A stretch of DNA of 64,000 bases from the NCBI GenBank assembly GCA_008729055.1, contig SDUX01000007.1, positions 1,660,064 through 1,724,063 on the forward strand, read 5' to 3'. Of this stretch, positions 24,111 to 34,876 are shown piece by piece. The notes beneath the pieces are model-generated. The model was not told where the DNA came from. It saw only the letters and a list, made by a program, of their open reading frames with translations, and searched no databases. Position 1 is the first letter of the stretch. Every line of letters starts with the position of its first letter. This stretch comes from Pyropia haitanensis (Eukaryota; Rhodophyta; Bangiophyceae; Bangiales; Bangiaceae). The translations under genes and the position numbers were made by a program.

Positions 24111-27100
24111 CGGCCGCTGCGGCTATCGTTGCCGCCACCATGACGCTTTTCGTGGCCGTAACTGTGGTGTCTGGCGCGGCCGCAGCGGCGGCCTCTCACG
24201 CGGCTGACGTTGCGCTGAACGGCCACTGCCGCTGCGGCGGCCGCGGCTTCTGTCGCGGTCTCCGACGAAGTCTTGTCGCTGCCGTCGCCGCGGCGTTCGT
24301 TGCAGCAGCCGTTCCGGTTTGGGGCGTTTGTCGTGGCCGCCGTTGCGGCGTCTGTCATCACCACTGCCGCCCCCACTGTCGCAGCCGTTGCCCTTGCCGC
24401 ACTCGCGGTTGCCGCCGTTGCTGCTGTCGCTGACTTCGCTGCGGTGTTCTTCCTTGCCGCGTTCAGGGCTGCAGCCACCACGCCGTCTGTCGTTCTGCGG
24501 CGGCGGGGCCTGTGGCTACCGTTGTCGCAATCGCTGTGGCACTCGTCGTCGCGGTTGTTGACGCCGCCGCGGCCGGCACCGCTGCCTTTGTCGCTGACGC
24601 TGGAGCTGGCGCTGTCGCGGCCACGCCCGCCACGGATGTCGCGGCCGCCGTCAATACCGCTGTCACTGGCAAAGTCGTGATGCCCCGTGCTTCCGCTGCC
24701 GCAGTGTCTGTTGCAGCTGCTGTCGCGGCGTCTGTCGTGGCCGCGACGGCCTCAATTGCGTCTGCTGCGTCGCCGCTGTTGCTGCCGCCCCCGTGTCATT
24801 TATTCCTGCCGTCATTGAGACATCTGCGGGTACCGCCGACGTGTCGCCTGAAGTGTCTATCTCTGCTGCCACTGTCGCTGCTGCCGACGTGACCTCCGTC
24901 GCAGCTGCCGTCGCTGCTGCTCACGTGGCCAGCGCCGTTGGCGCTGTTGCGCCGGCCTCTGCGAAGCGTCTCGCTGGCGTCGCAGTCGTCACTGTCGCGG
25001 CCACCGCCATTGTCGCTGTCGCTGCCACCGCCACGACATCTGTCGTTGCCGTCGCGGCTTCGTCCGTGCCTGTTGCTTCCGCTTTCACTGTCATGGCCAG
25101 CACGGTCGATACTGTGTTTGTCGTTGCTGCGGGCTTTGTCGCTGCTATGGCGTCACTGCTAATATTGGGGCTGTCGCCGCCACAGTCGCCACTGCCGTCG
25201 CCTTCGTTGCCGCCGCTACTGCCACCGCCACCGCCTTCGCCGCCCCTGTTGTGGCCGCCGCCGCCGCTGCTGTCGGCGTACGTGCAGCGGAAGCCGACGT
25301 ACCCGGCATTGCTTATGGCACTGACTCAGCCACAGAGGCTGACGCGATGGCCGGCGCCTCCGCACTCTTCATTACCGCTGGTACTGGCACTGCTTCCCTT
25401 GGCGCTGAAGCCGCTGATGCCGCCGCTGGTGCGGCATCCGCTGCCACAGCCACTGCCTCCGTTGCCGCGCGTTTTGCTGCCGTAGGCGCGCAGCGGAAGT
25501 GATGCACGCCACCCGCTGGTGGATATTGCTGCGGCGTCGTCGCCCGCTTGAAGCACGGGGAGTGGCAGCAATGGCTGATGTGGCGGCCGTAGCTGTGGCA
25601 GCCGTGGCTGCGTCGGCATAGCGGCGGTGGTGGCGGCGACCCCTGCTGTGATGGCTGGGATTGTGCCGGCCGCTGCGGCGGTGGCGGTGGTGACGACGGA
25701 GGCGGCATTTGTCGTGCGTGGCGGCGGCGGTGATGACGGCGGAGGTGGTGTTTGTCGTGTGGGGCGACGACAGCAGCCGCTGCCGCTGCCAGAGCGCTGC
25801 ATGTTGGCGGTCACGGCAGCATCCGAGCGCTCTGAGCGGCCTGACGGGCGCTATTTCGGCTGTTGCCGCCGTATTTGCGTGTCGGCTGGCATCAGCTGCG
25901 GAGGCGGCGGCGGAAGTGACGATGGCATTGGTGGCGATTGTGGCGGCCGCGATGGCGTTACAGTGGCGGTACGGGGAGGGGGGTTGGCGAGCTGTGACCG
26001 GATGGGACGGGCTTTGGCAACACCAAGGCCCTGTCCAGGCCGCCGTACGTTCGTCGGCGCTGCTGTACGCCGTCTGCACCGCGCTTCCTGGAATCGCGGG
26101 GGGGACCGGCAGCAGAGGGCATCGCCGTCGCCGCCGCTCCCCACTCTCCCGGGAATGCGTCGCGGGGTGGGGGCCCAGCACCGCCGACACGGCGGGCGCA
26201 GGCCCTCGTCACCATCGCGGCGCGCCGCCGGTGGCGGCGCGGCTTGCCGTTGCTCGCTAGACATCGCTGAGGACGACGAGATCCGCGGCGGCGCATCTCG
26301 TGGACGTGGGCGGCGGCGGCGGCAGAAGCGACAGCGACGGCGACAAGGACACGACCGATCCTCGCCGCGCCCGTCTGTGGGTCCTTTGCGGCGGCGGTGG
26401 GGAACACACGCACAGGCGCTTCTTTCCGAACGCCGCTGCTCCAATACTGTCGGAGGAGGCGCACGCACGCGGCTGCGGAGGATCTCAGTGATGAGTAGCG
26501 GTGCACAAGTGGTCCGGAAAGATGGCGAATGCGGGAGGGGGAGGGGTCGTTGGTGCGACGGCGGCGAATGGGCGGCGGTCCCGACGTGGCTTGGCTCGCC
26601 CGTCTCCAGTTGCGGCGCCCCAGGCGAACGCGGACACTTCTTCTGTGGTGATGGCCGTAGTAGGCGCTCGCGGGCGGCGGGCGGCGGGGAGAGTGTTGCT
26701 GCTGCTCGCGTTGCCGCCGCAGACGTCGTCACCTGTCGTGTCACGGACAGTGTTCGGGAGGACTGGTGCTGGTGGTGGCGGCGGTGGCGGTACACCGCCT
26801 GAGCGGTGAGGACCGGCAGAGGGGCGGCGACCGCGGCGGCGGCGGTGCGCGCGGCGGCAGACTCCTACTGGTGATGCGCGCTTGACGGTATTCAGGGGGG
26901 ACAGCGGAGCAGCGGGCAAGGGCCAGACGCAGAGCGGCCGACCGGCGGGCGCGTCTTCCGGCGCGGTAGCGGACGCGTCGGTCATGGGCCGGGACGCCAG
27001 TGGCGGACTGGGTGGTGCCTTCCGGCGCGGGTGGTGGCCCGCCACCGGCATCGGCGCGCGCGTTGACCACCCCCCCCGTGCTGTACCCGCCGGTGGGACC

Positions 27101-27309
27101 GCGTCGGCGTGGCGTGTCTGCGCGGGCGGGGCACCCCAGCAGGGCCGCGCCGTGGCCGCTGATTCGGCCGGCGTCCACCGCAAGGAGTTGGCACGGCGGC
27201 GGTGGGGGGACGAGAAAACGGGTGGGGTGCGTCGTTTGCGGACGTAGAGGCGGTGGGGTGGCCGCCGTGGCCGCCGCCGGCCCGCCTCTGCGTGCATGGC
27301 GGCAGTAGC

Positions 27310-27342
<33 letters not shown>

Positions 27343-27480
27343 CGCAGTGGCGGCCGCGGTGGTGGCCGCCATCGTAGCTACGGCGTCGGGTCTGTCGCGG
27401 CCAGACCTTTCTGCCCACTGGTAGCTTTTTCCTCTTTTTCCGCCGCCTTACCCCTGCCGCGTCTGAACTGCAGCGCCCAG
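24111..27480. other. Degenerate satellite-like DNA grading into unassigned GC-rich sequence
   Basis: To about 25.49 kb the sequence is the same GCC/GTC word soup as left of the satellite. From about 25.5 to 27.48 kb it is less repetitive. A Gly-rich stretch GGSSGGGG followed by RSGGRGGGRHRSYG on plus (about 27295-27380) resembles an RGG region but has no convincing start or partner domain. Several frames of 200-390 codons overlap on both strands and none shows a domain I recognise. Confidence 0.5.
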
Positions 27481-27499
27481 CCCCATTCCCCTGCTACGC

Positions 27500-29150
27500 C
27501 CGAGCTGTCATTGCGGTGCCCTGTGTTTGGTGCCTGAGAAGACCACGCTGGCAGCGCGGTCGCGGGACCACGCTAGCAGCGCGGTCGCGGCAACCAGCGC
27601 TGCCCCCCCCGCCCACCCCCCCACTCCGCTTCATCGTTGCTCTTCCCTGCGGCAAGCCTGCCATGGAAGTGACCAACGATTTGGCTGCACCACCCTGTCT
27701 TCCCGCCCCAGCCGCCTCCCTCACCGACGTCCCCGTGAGCTGTTTGCTCGGGTGTGCAGCCTCCCATGTTTGACACCGCCGTGCCGGTGCGGCTTCTGCC
27801 GTTCCCTACCCGCCGGCGGTCGGTGGGGAGGCCAGCTGCCGCCAGCTGGTCCGGTTCCGTGGCTTGGTGGCGGCGGCGGACGCGGTGGGCGCGTGCCGTG
27901 CGCTGCGGGAGGGCTGGGTGGACGCGAGTCGGGCGGTGGAGGCTGGATGCCGCGGTGGGCGGCTGGCCTAGCACCTCGTTTCACGGGAGGGGTGAGCGTT
28001 GTTCAGCGCGCGCGGCACCCGGCGAGCTTGGACCGCGTTGCGGACCGGTCGGCGGGGGTGATGGCGGTGGTGGGCTGCCCGACCGCCCTGCGGCGGCTGC
28101 GGCTGCAACGGGAGCTGCGGAACCAGGCGGGGGGGGGTGGCCGCCGCGGCTGGGCTTTGAGTCGCGCTGACCGCGCCGACCGCGCCGTCGCTGGTGACGC
28201 TGACCGTCTTTGTCCCTCCCGCACGTGCGCGTGCGCGCGCGCCTGGGCGTGGTGCCCGGGGCGTGGCGTCGGCTGCGGCACCCGGCGCTGGCGGCGGACG
28301 CTGCCCGCGACGACCTCGACACGCAAAGATTGGAGGGGGACGCGGCGCCCGCCGCCGCGGGAGGGGAGCTGCTGGCGGTCGTCGCGGCGCGGGCGCCGCG
28401 GCGGCACTCCCTGGAACCTCCCGGTGACGGGGCCGGCGCTCGGCCTGCCCGCCGACGGCAGCGCGGCGGCCGCGTGGCCGCGGCGCTGATCCGTCTTGCC
28501 GCAGGGGCGCTGCCTGGGCGTCGACGCGCCCGTGACTGCGGCGCGGCTCGCCGCCGCGGGCCGCGTGTGCCCGGCCATGATGGGCCTGTGGCTACGCGAC
28601 GCGCGCTGCGCGGACGGCGAGGGCGTGGCGGCGGTGGTGCGTCGCTGTTGACGCCCTGGATCGCCTGGCGCTGTCGTGTCGACGTGGGCGCGGCCATGTC
28701 GGCCGCCTTTGCGGCGGGCGCCGTCCACCGCCGGGCCCCTCCACACGATCGTCGTGCAATGAAGAGAAGGAGAGGCCGCGGCGAGTCGCACGGTGGCGCT
28801 GGGCGCTTGTGGATACCGTGGCGCTCGCCGTGCGCCGATATTGAGGGGGGGACTGGGCACAGCGGGCCTGCGGCTCGTCTTGCCGACGAGCACACCCTCG
28901 CCCGTCCCTCATGCCGTGCCCATGCCTCCCCACCGTCCGCACGTCGCGCCGCGCAGGGCGCGTGGCGGCCTCCGCCCACCCCACCCGTGGTCCACACGTC
29001 CCTGCCGCTGCTCTTTTTCAACGTGCCCCTAGCGCCGCCGGCAGGGATGCACGCGGCGGTGGTGCCCGCCGTCGGCCACGACGGTGGGTGGGGGTGGTCG
29101 CGGCATGCCCGCCGCGGGCGGTCGTGCCGCGGGATGGTATTCTTGGCCAC
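27500..29150 (+). pseudogene. Probable decayed F-box / leucine-rich-repeat-like gene
   Basis: No single frame is open throughout, yet protein-like pieces follow one another in different plus frames. Around 27715-27770 there is an F-box-like start (PRELFARVCSLP in one frame, LTDVPVSCLLG in another). At 27846-27971 a piece contains LVRFRGLVAAADAVGACRAL and GWVDASRAVEAG and ends in TAG. At about 28030-28110 follows VGCPTALRRLRLQREL, which looks like a leucine-rich repeat. Near 28190 comes LVTLTVFVPPARA, and at about 28510-28650 LGVDAPVTAARLAAAGRVC then AMMGLWLRDARCADGEG, ending at a TGA. The succession of F-box-like and LRR-like pieces with intervening stops and shifts suggests a pseudogene. It lacks the very long G/C runs seen at frame breaks of other genes here, so decay is more likely than base-calling error. 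A spliced gene is the main alternative. Confidence 0.35.
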
Positions 29151-29916
29151 AATACACACGGCCGGCTGCGGAGCCAGCCGCGGTTGCGCAGCCGCCAGTC
29201 ATCCCCTCTTTTCCCGAAGGACAGGGGCGGGCTGGGACGGCGCCCGTCTCACCGTCGGCCGCGCGGCTTTGTTGGGCGGGAACGACGGCGAGGCGAGGGG
29301 TTGCTGCCGTGGAGTGGGGCTCGTTTTCGGACAAGAGGAGCGCGTTCACGCGAGGCCATGGCCTCGTCGGTTGCGGGCATCTACTGCTCTGCGAGCCACG
29401 ACGCGGCAGACGGCGTCCAGGGAGGATGGTCGTCAGCCCTCCCTGCAACGATATACTTTACGATAAGCTGCTGTGACAGCAGGGGACCCCCCCCAGGGAC
29501 GCAGATTGAAGAGGTCGTGCCAGGTCGAATGAGGGTAGACTACCTAATGAAGATTAACTGTAAGTACTGGGTTTCGCATTGAAGCTTCGCTGATAGGTGC
29601 TTGCCTGTTCATGATAATTACATGGCGGACTGTGTGTTGGCTGTTGCGAGATCTCCGTCGAGCTCCTTGATTGACTCGAGACATCCATTCGGGGATGGCT
29701 GGGCAGGCCCTGCAATCAGAGGGTGTGGACGAGTGTGGACCACGATCCCGCCTCGCGCATCGCTCGCCCAACGCGCTCGACACCGCGACCGACACATCGC
29801 CGTCGTCGCCCTCATCGCCAAGTAGCTCTCCACCTGTCTCCCATCCGACACTTCCCTGTTGTTTCATTTCATCGGGTCCTGTCTCCACTCCCACCCGCTC
29901 CACTCCCCACTTGGAC

Positions 29917-30396
29917 ATGGCGTCTTTTGCGCTGGGTGGTGCGTCAGTGGTCTCGGCTGGTGCCGTGGCCGTTGCGGGTGCGGTAGGCCACCTGCTGCGC
30001 CCGCGCGATGATGGCCGCACTCTTCCCAACGTGATGGCCTCTCGCGCGCTTGGCGGGCGGACGTGGAACCCGACCGGCGGGTTTATTGGCTCGGTCAAGG
30101 GCGGTGGCGTCGGCGGCGGCGCGGCTCGCAGCAGCGCGCCCGTGAAGGACATTACGGAGGGTGCCAGCAAGGAGACCGCGCCCAAGGCGGCAGCGCCCAA
30201 GGCAGCGGAACCCAAGGCAGCAGAGCCCAAGGCGGCGCCCAAGGCGGCGCCGGCACCCGAGAAGGCGACCGCCCCGAAGGCCGCGGCCAATGATGACGGC
30301 GCCACCAAGCCGCCGAGCCCGTTTGAGCTGTTTGGGTTCAAGCCGACGGTTCTTCCCGGCCCGCCGGGCAAGTTTGACCCGACCAAGGCGGTGTGA
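29917..30396 (+). CDS. Small hypothetical protein with Lys-Ala-Ala repeats
   Basis: Encodes 159 residues. I do not recognise the family. The ATG at 29917 is preferred because it follows a pyrimidine-rich leader (TCCACTTGGACATGG), although the frame stays open upstream to about 29671. The N-terminus has a hydrophobic stretch of Ala, Val and Gly (residues about 6-24), which could be an organelle-targeting or membrane-anchor segment. Then come DDGRTLPNVMASRALGGRTW and a Gly-rich NPTGGFIGSVKGGGVGGG. The middle (about 75-125) is built of PKAA/EPKAA repeats, like a flexible basic linker. The C-terminus SPFELFGFKPTVLPGPPGKF is distinctive. Regular composition and an AT-richer 3' flank make this a convincing gene. 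A donor-like CTGTAAGTA at 29559 and acceptor-like CAATCAG near 29720 could bound an intron in the 5' leader; this is tentative. Confidence 0.7.
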   Translation: MASFALGGASVVSAGAVAVAGAVGHLLRPRDDGRTLPNVMASRALGGRTWNPTGGFIGSVKGGGVGGGAARSSAPVKDITEGASKETAPKAAAPKAAEPKAAEPKAAPKAAPAPEKATAPKAAANDDGATKPPSPFELFGFKPTVLPGPPGKFDPTKAV

Positions 30397-31078
30397 GTAG
30401 CAGGGCGTGGTCGTTCCTCCAGAGCTGTTGAGACGAATGGGGGGCACAAGAGTGTGCGGGTGGTGCGGTTCTCGAATTGGTGCGTCGTACGACCTTCGTA
30501 GGTGTTCTCTCTTTTGATCGTTTTCTTCCCCTTTTTCTTATTTGCTTGATGGGCTTCCACGCCGCACTTTTTCTTTACGGTGTGTCCTGCTCGATGCATA
30601 GTTTCCTTTCAAACGTCCTGCCGCGCTCCATCCGGCAACAGACTTTTGAGTTCTGCTGGCCTGGCTCTATTCATCATCCCCACCCTCCCGACGACGAGAC
30701 TGATGGTTGTCTACTACAACAGCAGTTGTGATCCATTGCTGCAAAGTCCCATCTCGTATGCGCGTGAGGTGCGCTGCCCCACACAATCCGAAGCGACTGC
30801 AGAGGAGAGAGCCACACTACACATCCTGCAGTGCCAACGAAACGTTGCGGACGAGGCAAAGGATACGGGGTACCCGTGTGACGAGAAATGATGAGTAAAC
30901 GATAACAGCCGTGGAACAATGCAGCCTACATCATTACTCGGCATACCTTTCACAGAGCACAGGAGCAACGGCAGCGCACCATGAAGCATCCCCACCTCCG
31001 CCCACCCACCCCCCTCTCATACGTACGAGTTGATGAACAGAGAAGGTCCCACTCCACTGTCCGAGCCCGTCCACGTCG
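30397..31078. other. Convergent intergenic region
   Basis: Lies between two genes pointing at each other (small protein on plus, Ser-rich protein on minus). It is clearly less GC-rich than its surroundings, with T-rich tracts at 30500-30600 (CTCTCTTTTGATCG, CCCCTTTTTCTTATTTGC). It probably holds both 3' untranslated regions. Frames of 60-100 codons show nothing recognisable. Confidence 0.55.
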
Positions 31079-33706
31079 TTAAGAACCGCCACGGCCAAGC
31101 GTCGTCTGCAAAAAAGCGGCGTGGAAGTCGTGGAAGAAGGCTACAAACTCAGACTGGGGTGTGCGCCCCCGGTCATCACGGGAACGCACCAAGCGAACGA
31201 GAGTTGCGGGAATCACCTGCGCCTCGGCCGATCCAGTGTCGGCGCTCGACCCCTCTCCGTGCCAGGTCGGAGATAGTTGCGACGCGCATGGGTCGCCAGC
31301 CACCGCAACGCCTTCCAGCAGCACATTGACATGCAGGTGCAGGCCACCTCCCAGCGGGGCATCCACCTTGACCTTCACCGTCCGGTCCCGCTTGACCGAC
31401 ATGTCACACCCGGCGGATAGCAGCACGCGCGAGACCGCGGCCAGCGCCGCTGACGGAGGCACAGCCGCTGTGAAGGCGGTACAGCTTTCCTCCTCCTCTG
31501 CCGCTCCAGCGCCACCCGAGACACCCAGCGCACCAGTAAACGGCGTCGAGGAACTCGCAGAGGAGCTGAGAAAAGAGCTGGAAGACGGCGTGCCAGCCGC
31601 GGCTTTGCGGGAAAAGAAGACCTTGGCAATCTTTCGCCGGCTGCGCGCCCCCGCCGACGCAAGCGTAGACGTGGCGTTCCCACTTGTAGACGGGCACGAC
31701 TCCTCAGACGGCGAAAAGGGGGTGGGGCTCACGCACGCAGCGCCGCCGGCCGCGGCAGGGGCCCTGTCCGTCGCGCCAAGCGTCGACGTCCCTGACAGCG
31801 ACAAGGCACCGGCGCAGGGTCGGGCGGCTGCTGCTCCCCCTCCCCCGCCACCAGCAGACGTGTCGCCACGTGCACGCGCACTGGTACCGCTCGCTCCGGG
31901 CCGGGCGTTGGAGAAGCGGCGAAAGAAGGGCTTATTGCCCCCCGCCATTGGGTTGCCAGTGCCCGTCGAGGGAACTCCCCCCGCACTTCCAGCTGTCCCC
32001 GGCGACGCGTTCACGGGCACCCCGCCCGTTCCGGCAGCGCTAGTCGCGGCGCCGCTCCCCACTCCAATACGCGAAGTAGACGGGGGCGGGTCCGGGCTCG
32101 ACGGTCGACCCAGTGACGAGTGCTTTGGTGCCCGACGGAAGGTTTCCCCGAAGGAAGTTGATGGCCGCTCCACACCACTGTCTGTTCCACTGCCGCTCGG
32201 TCGGGTGCCGCCCATGAATCGCTGCTGCATGGTTCTGCTGTTGGTATCCACGCCACCACCACCGCCACCGCCGCTCTGGTTGCTTGTTGTGGAGAGGGTG
32301 CGACTCACGCCCATGTCCTCCCCCGTCGCCCTGGTACCTCTGAGCGCAGCGGCCGAGACTGCCTTGGGGGAGCGCCGCATCTTGGAAGCAATCGAGAAGC
32401 GGTTGCCCGCCCCCACCAGCTGCGACGCATGGATGGCCGCGGCGAGGGGGGAGGACGTCTGGGACGACAAAAACGCTCCGCCATCCTCCTGGTCTACCGC
32501 TTCTTCCTCCTCTGCATACGACGAGGCCCGCACACCCAGGGAGACGACCACGGATGGAGGCAGCAGGTCCACGCTGGCCCCCCGCCGGGAAAGCGCAGCC
32601 GACCCGCCAGACCGGCGACCACGGTGGTGGGGAGATAGGGGCGTCGAGGAACGGCGCGGCGACGCGGACGACGCGTCCCACGCGGTTCGGGACCGCTCCC
32701 TGGGAGAGGAGGCGTTCAGGGGAGACGGTGGGGGTTGCGCACCAAACGAGAAGCCAGACGACGAGGCGTGCGGGCCCCGAGTGGACTTCCGCCTCTGGGA
32801 GCCAACCATCTCTCCTGCCGATGGCGCCACCGCCGTGGCGTCAGACGTGGCAGAGGAACCGCCGGAAGGCAAGGCGGGGTCAGCGGTTGGCGCGTCCGAC
32901 AGGTGCCGCCCCCGGCCAGCCATGCCCATACCCCGCAGTGCAAGCGGCTCTTCTGCCACGCTTGCAGAAGCAGGCGATAGGACGACCGACGGAGTCGAGA
33001 ACAGTGGCTGCCCGCCGCTGACGTCCGACAGCCACTGCGCGTTGGTCAAGTCGTTGCATAATGGCGCGACGGGGGGGCGGGTGGTGGTGGCAGCGCCAGA
33101 CGGGCCCTGCGTCCCCGCCGACGCACCGGCGTGCGCCAGCTGGGGAAAGACCGAGGCCGGCTCTGCTACGTCTGGGAGGTCCACCTCGTGCACCGACGTC
33201 GAGTCGTCCGAGCTCACCTCAGAGCTCTCCGACGCATGGTCGCTGCTGGCGCCGTGGCCAAACGCGTGCGGGTCAGCCGCGTCATCCCGCGCAAGGTCCC
33301 GCCTTGCGTCCGCCGCCACGGATCGACACGCCGCCCGCCCGGCTGCCGCGGACCCGCTGCTGCCGCGGCTGCCCCGCCCGTCGTCACTGCGCCGGCCGCT
33401 GCTGCGGCGGGAGCCGCCGTCCCCGCGCGCCTCTGCGCTCCGGCGGCTCCGCCGAGAGGAGAACGCCACCGACGCGGCGGCGGCAGAGACAGATGGGGAC
33501 CGCATGTCGCCCCCGTCGGTGCGGACGAGGCCTTCCGACACGGGCTCCGCGACGCCGCCGCCGCCCGCATCATCCCGGCTCGACGGCCCGTCATCCCACG
33601 GACTGTGGGCACCAGCAGCGGCGGCACCGGCGGCGGTGGCAGACGCGGCGGCGGCGGCGGCGGCAGCGGCGGCAGCCTTCCCCCTTCCCCCCCGCGCAAC
33701 CGTCAT
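31079..33706 (-). CDS. Ser-rich protein with a C-terminal KA1-like domain
   Basis: Encodes 875 residues, from an ATG at 33706 to a TAA at 31079-31081. The N-terminus is poly-Ala, then about 700 residues rich in Ser, Gly, Pro and basic/Ser patches (SRRSSGRRS, SQRRKSTRG, FFRRFSNARPG, RSRRKIAKVFFSRK), typical of a disordered phosphorylated linker. The last 125 residues look folded: AVSRVLLSAGCDMSVKRDR, TVKVKVDAPLGGGLHLHVNV, then PATLVRLVRSRDD and FVAFFHDFHAAFLQTTL. That pattern resembles the kinase-associated-1 (KA1) domain closing AMPK/MARK/Kin1-type kinases, where it binds acidic lipids or self-inhibits. No kinase domain is encoded here or just upstream, and the DNA before the start is G-rich with no pyrimidine-tract acceptor. 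So it may be a kinase-free KA1 protein or a detached kinase tail. A plus-strand frame (31161-33722) overlaps but shows no domain. Coding is well supported; KA1 is moderate. Confidence 0.62.
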   Translation of the reverse strand: MTVARGGRGKAAAAAAAAAAASATAAGAAAAGAHSPWDDGPSSRDDAGGGGVAEPVSEGLVRTDGGDMRSPSVSAAAASVAFSSRRSRRSAEARGDGGSRRSSGRRSDDGRGSRGSSGSAAAGRAACRSVAADARRDLARDDAADPHAFGHGASSDHASESSEVSSDDSTSVHEVDLPDVAEPASVFPQLAHAGASAGTQGPSGAATTTRPPVAPLCNDLTNAQWLSDVSGGQPLFSTPSVVLSPASASVAEEPLALRGMGMAGRGRHLSDAPTADPALPSGGSSATSDATAVAPSAGEMVGSQRRKSTRGPHASSSGFSFGAQPPPSPLNASSPRERSRTAWDASSASPRRSSTPLSPHHRGRRSGGSAALSRRGASVDLLPPSVVVSLGVRASSYAEEEEAVDQEDGGAFLSSQTSSPLAAAIHASQLVGAGNRFSIASKMRRSPKAVSAAALRGTRATGEDMGVSRTLSTTSNQSGGGGGGGVDTNSRTMQQRFMGGTRPSGSGTDSGVERPSTSFGETFRRAPKHSSLGRPSSPDPPPSTSRIGVGSGAATSAAGTGGVPVNASPGTAGSAGGVPSTGTGNPMAGGNKPFFRRFSNARPGASGTSARARGDTSAGGGGGGAAAARPCAGALSLSGTSTLGATDRAPAAAGGAACVSPTPFSPSEESCPSTSGNATSTLASAGARSRRKIAKVFFSRKAAAGTPSSSSFLSSSASSSTPFTGALGVSGGAGAAEEEESCTAFTAAVPPSAALAAVSRVLLSAGCDMSVKRDRTVKVKVDAPLGGGLHLHVNVLLEGVAVAGDPCASQLSPTWHGEGSSADTGSAEAQVIPATLVRLVRSRDDRGRTPQSEFVAFFHDFHAAFLQTTLGRGGS

Positions 33707-34161
33707 GGCCTACCCAGGCTAGCCGCGGCAGCCGGCCCACCCCCCCTCCCCCCCCCCCCCCTCTCAACCACACCCACCCGCCCAGTCCCCCCTGCTCCAC
33801 ACCGCCGCTCCGGCGATGGGAGCCCTCCCACCTTGACCGCGGTCACGGCAGCAGCTGCGGTCGGCAGCCGCGTGGATGGCGGTGGCGGAGACGCGCCTGC
33901 GCCGCTGGGCGGCGCCAGACAGACGTCAGCCCCGCCGCGGCGCGGGCGTGACACGGCGGGGGTGCGCCCCTTCCCGACGCTGCCACCCCTACACCCCCCC
34001 CCCCCCCCCCCCCTCCCCAGGCGGGAGGCACACCTCGCGGGCCCACGGGCGCGTCGCGGGCGCGCGACGAACCGCCGCCGGCAGGCCGCCAGCCACAGTA
34101 ACTCCCCAGACGCCCAGAGCGGCCCATGCCACCGAGCGAGGCCGCCACACACGACAGTTTC

Positions 34162-34206
34162 GGGGGAGTGGGGGGGGCAGGGGGGGAAGGGGGGGAGGGG
34201 GGGGGA
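34162..34206 (+). other. G-tract cluster with quadruplex potential
   Basis: Six or more runs of 5-10 G separated by one or two bases (GTG, CAG, AAG and A interruptions) within 45 bp. By sequence alone this exceeds the usual four-tract requirement for an intramolecular G-quadruplex. It lies between two divergent genes. Confidence 0.5.
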
Positions 34207-34867
34207 TAGGGCGGCTCCCTCGCGCCGCAATGCGCAAGAAAAAGGATAGGACGGTAGCGCCGGACGAGGGGGGCGGGGGAGGACGCCCCACCCCCGCCGG
34301 ATGAGGTGCGTCACGGCAGCGGACGGACGGCCGACCGGCCCGCCCGGCAGCCCGCCGGCTCATGCATCATCTTGGAAAGACTGGGGCCGCAGACGGAGGG
34401 CCCCCCGCCAGAGGCGACGCCGCACCGCGCTGTGCTGAGCGCAGACAGGTGGCGGCGCACTCGCAGCTGCGTGGCGGACGGGCCATGCCAGGTCCGCCCG
34501 GCAGGTGCGCGGGCATGCCAAAACAGCGTACAACACAAAGAGAATAAATGGCCAGGGTGACACGAGCACGCGGCAAGCCCACACTCACCGAGGGGAAGCG
34601 GATGGGGCACAGCGTGCGTGGGCGGCGACGCAGTGCACCAAGCGCAGGTCAGCCCGGTGTCAGAGCGACCGCGTTCGACGTCACCGCTTTGTATTCATTT
34701 AGCCCCCGCCCAGACTTACCTGTTGTCCTTCCCGCGACCTTGACTGCGCACAATTCTAATGCCATAAGTGACTGTGAGCACACTAGTTCACAAAGCCGTT
34801 TGGGATGGGAAGGGGTTTGCATAGGAATTGCGTGCGAATTCTACAAGCACGCTTTTGGATCTGTGCG

Positions 34868-34876
34868 TTTCGCGCC
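34868..34876 (+). promoter_or_regulatory. Candidate E2F site upstream of RFC1
   Basis: TTTCGCGCC matches the E2F/DP consensus TTTSSCGC exactly, in an AT-richer island 277 bp before the RFC1 start codon. Replication-factor genes are classic E2F targets in plants and animals, so S-phase control is plausible. A single 8-9 bp match in GC-rich DNA could be chance. Confidence 0.4.

Noticed and set aside
31161..33722. 853-codon plus-strand frame
   Set aside because: Antisense shadow of the Ser-rich KA1-like gene; no folded segment, while the minus frame has a domain-like C-terminus and a clean start and stop.
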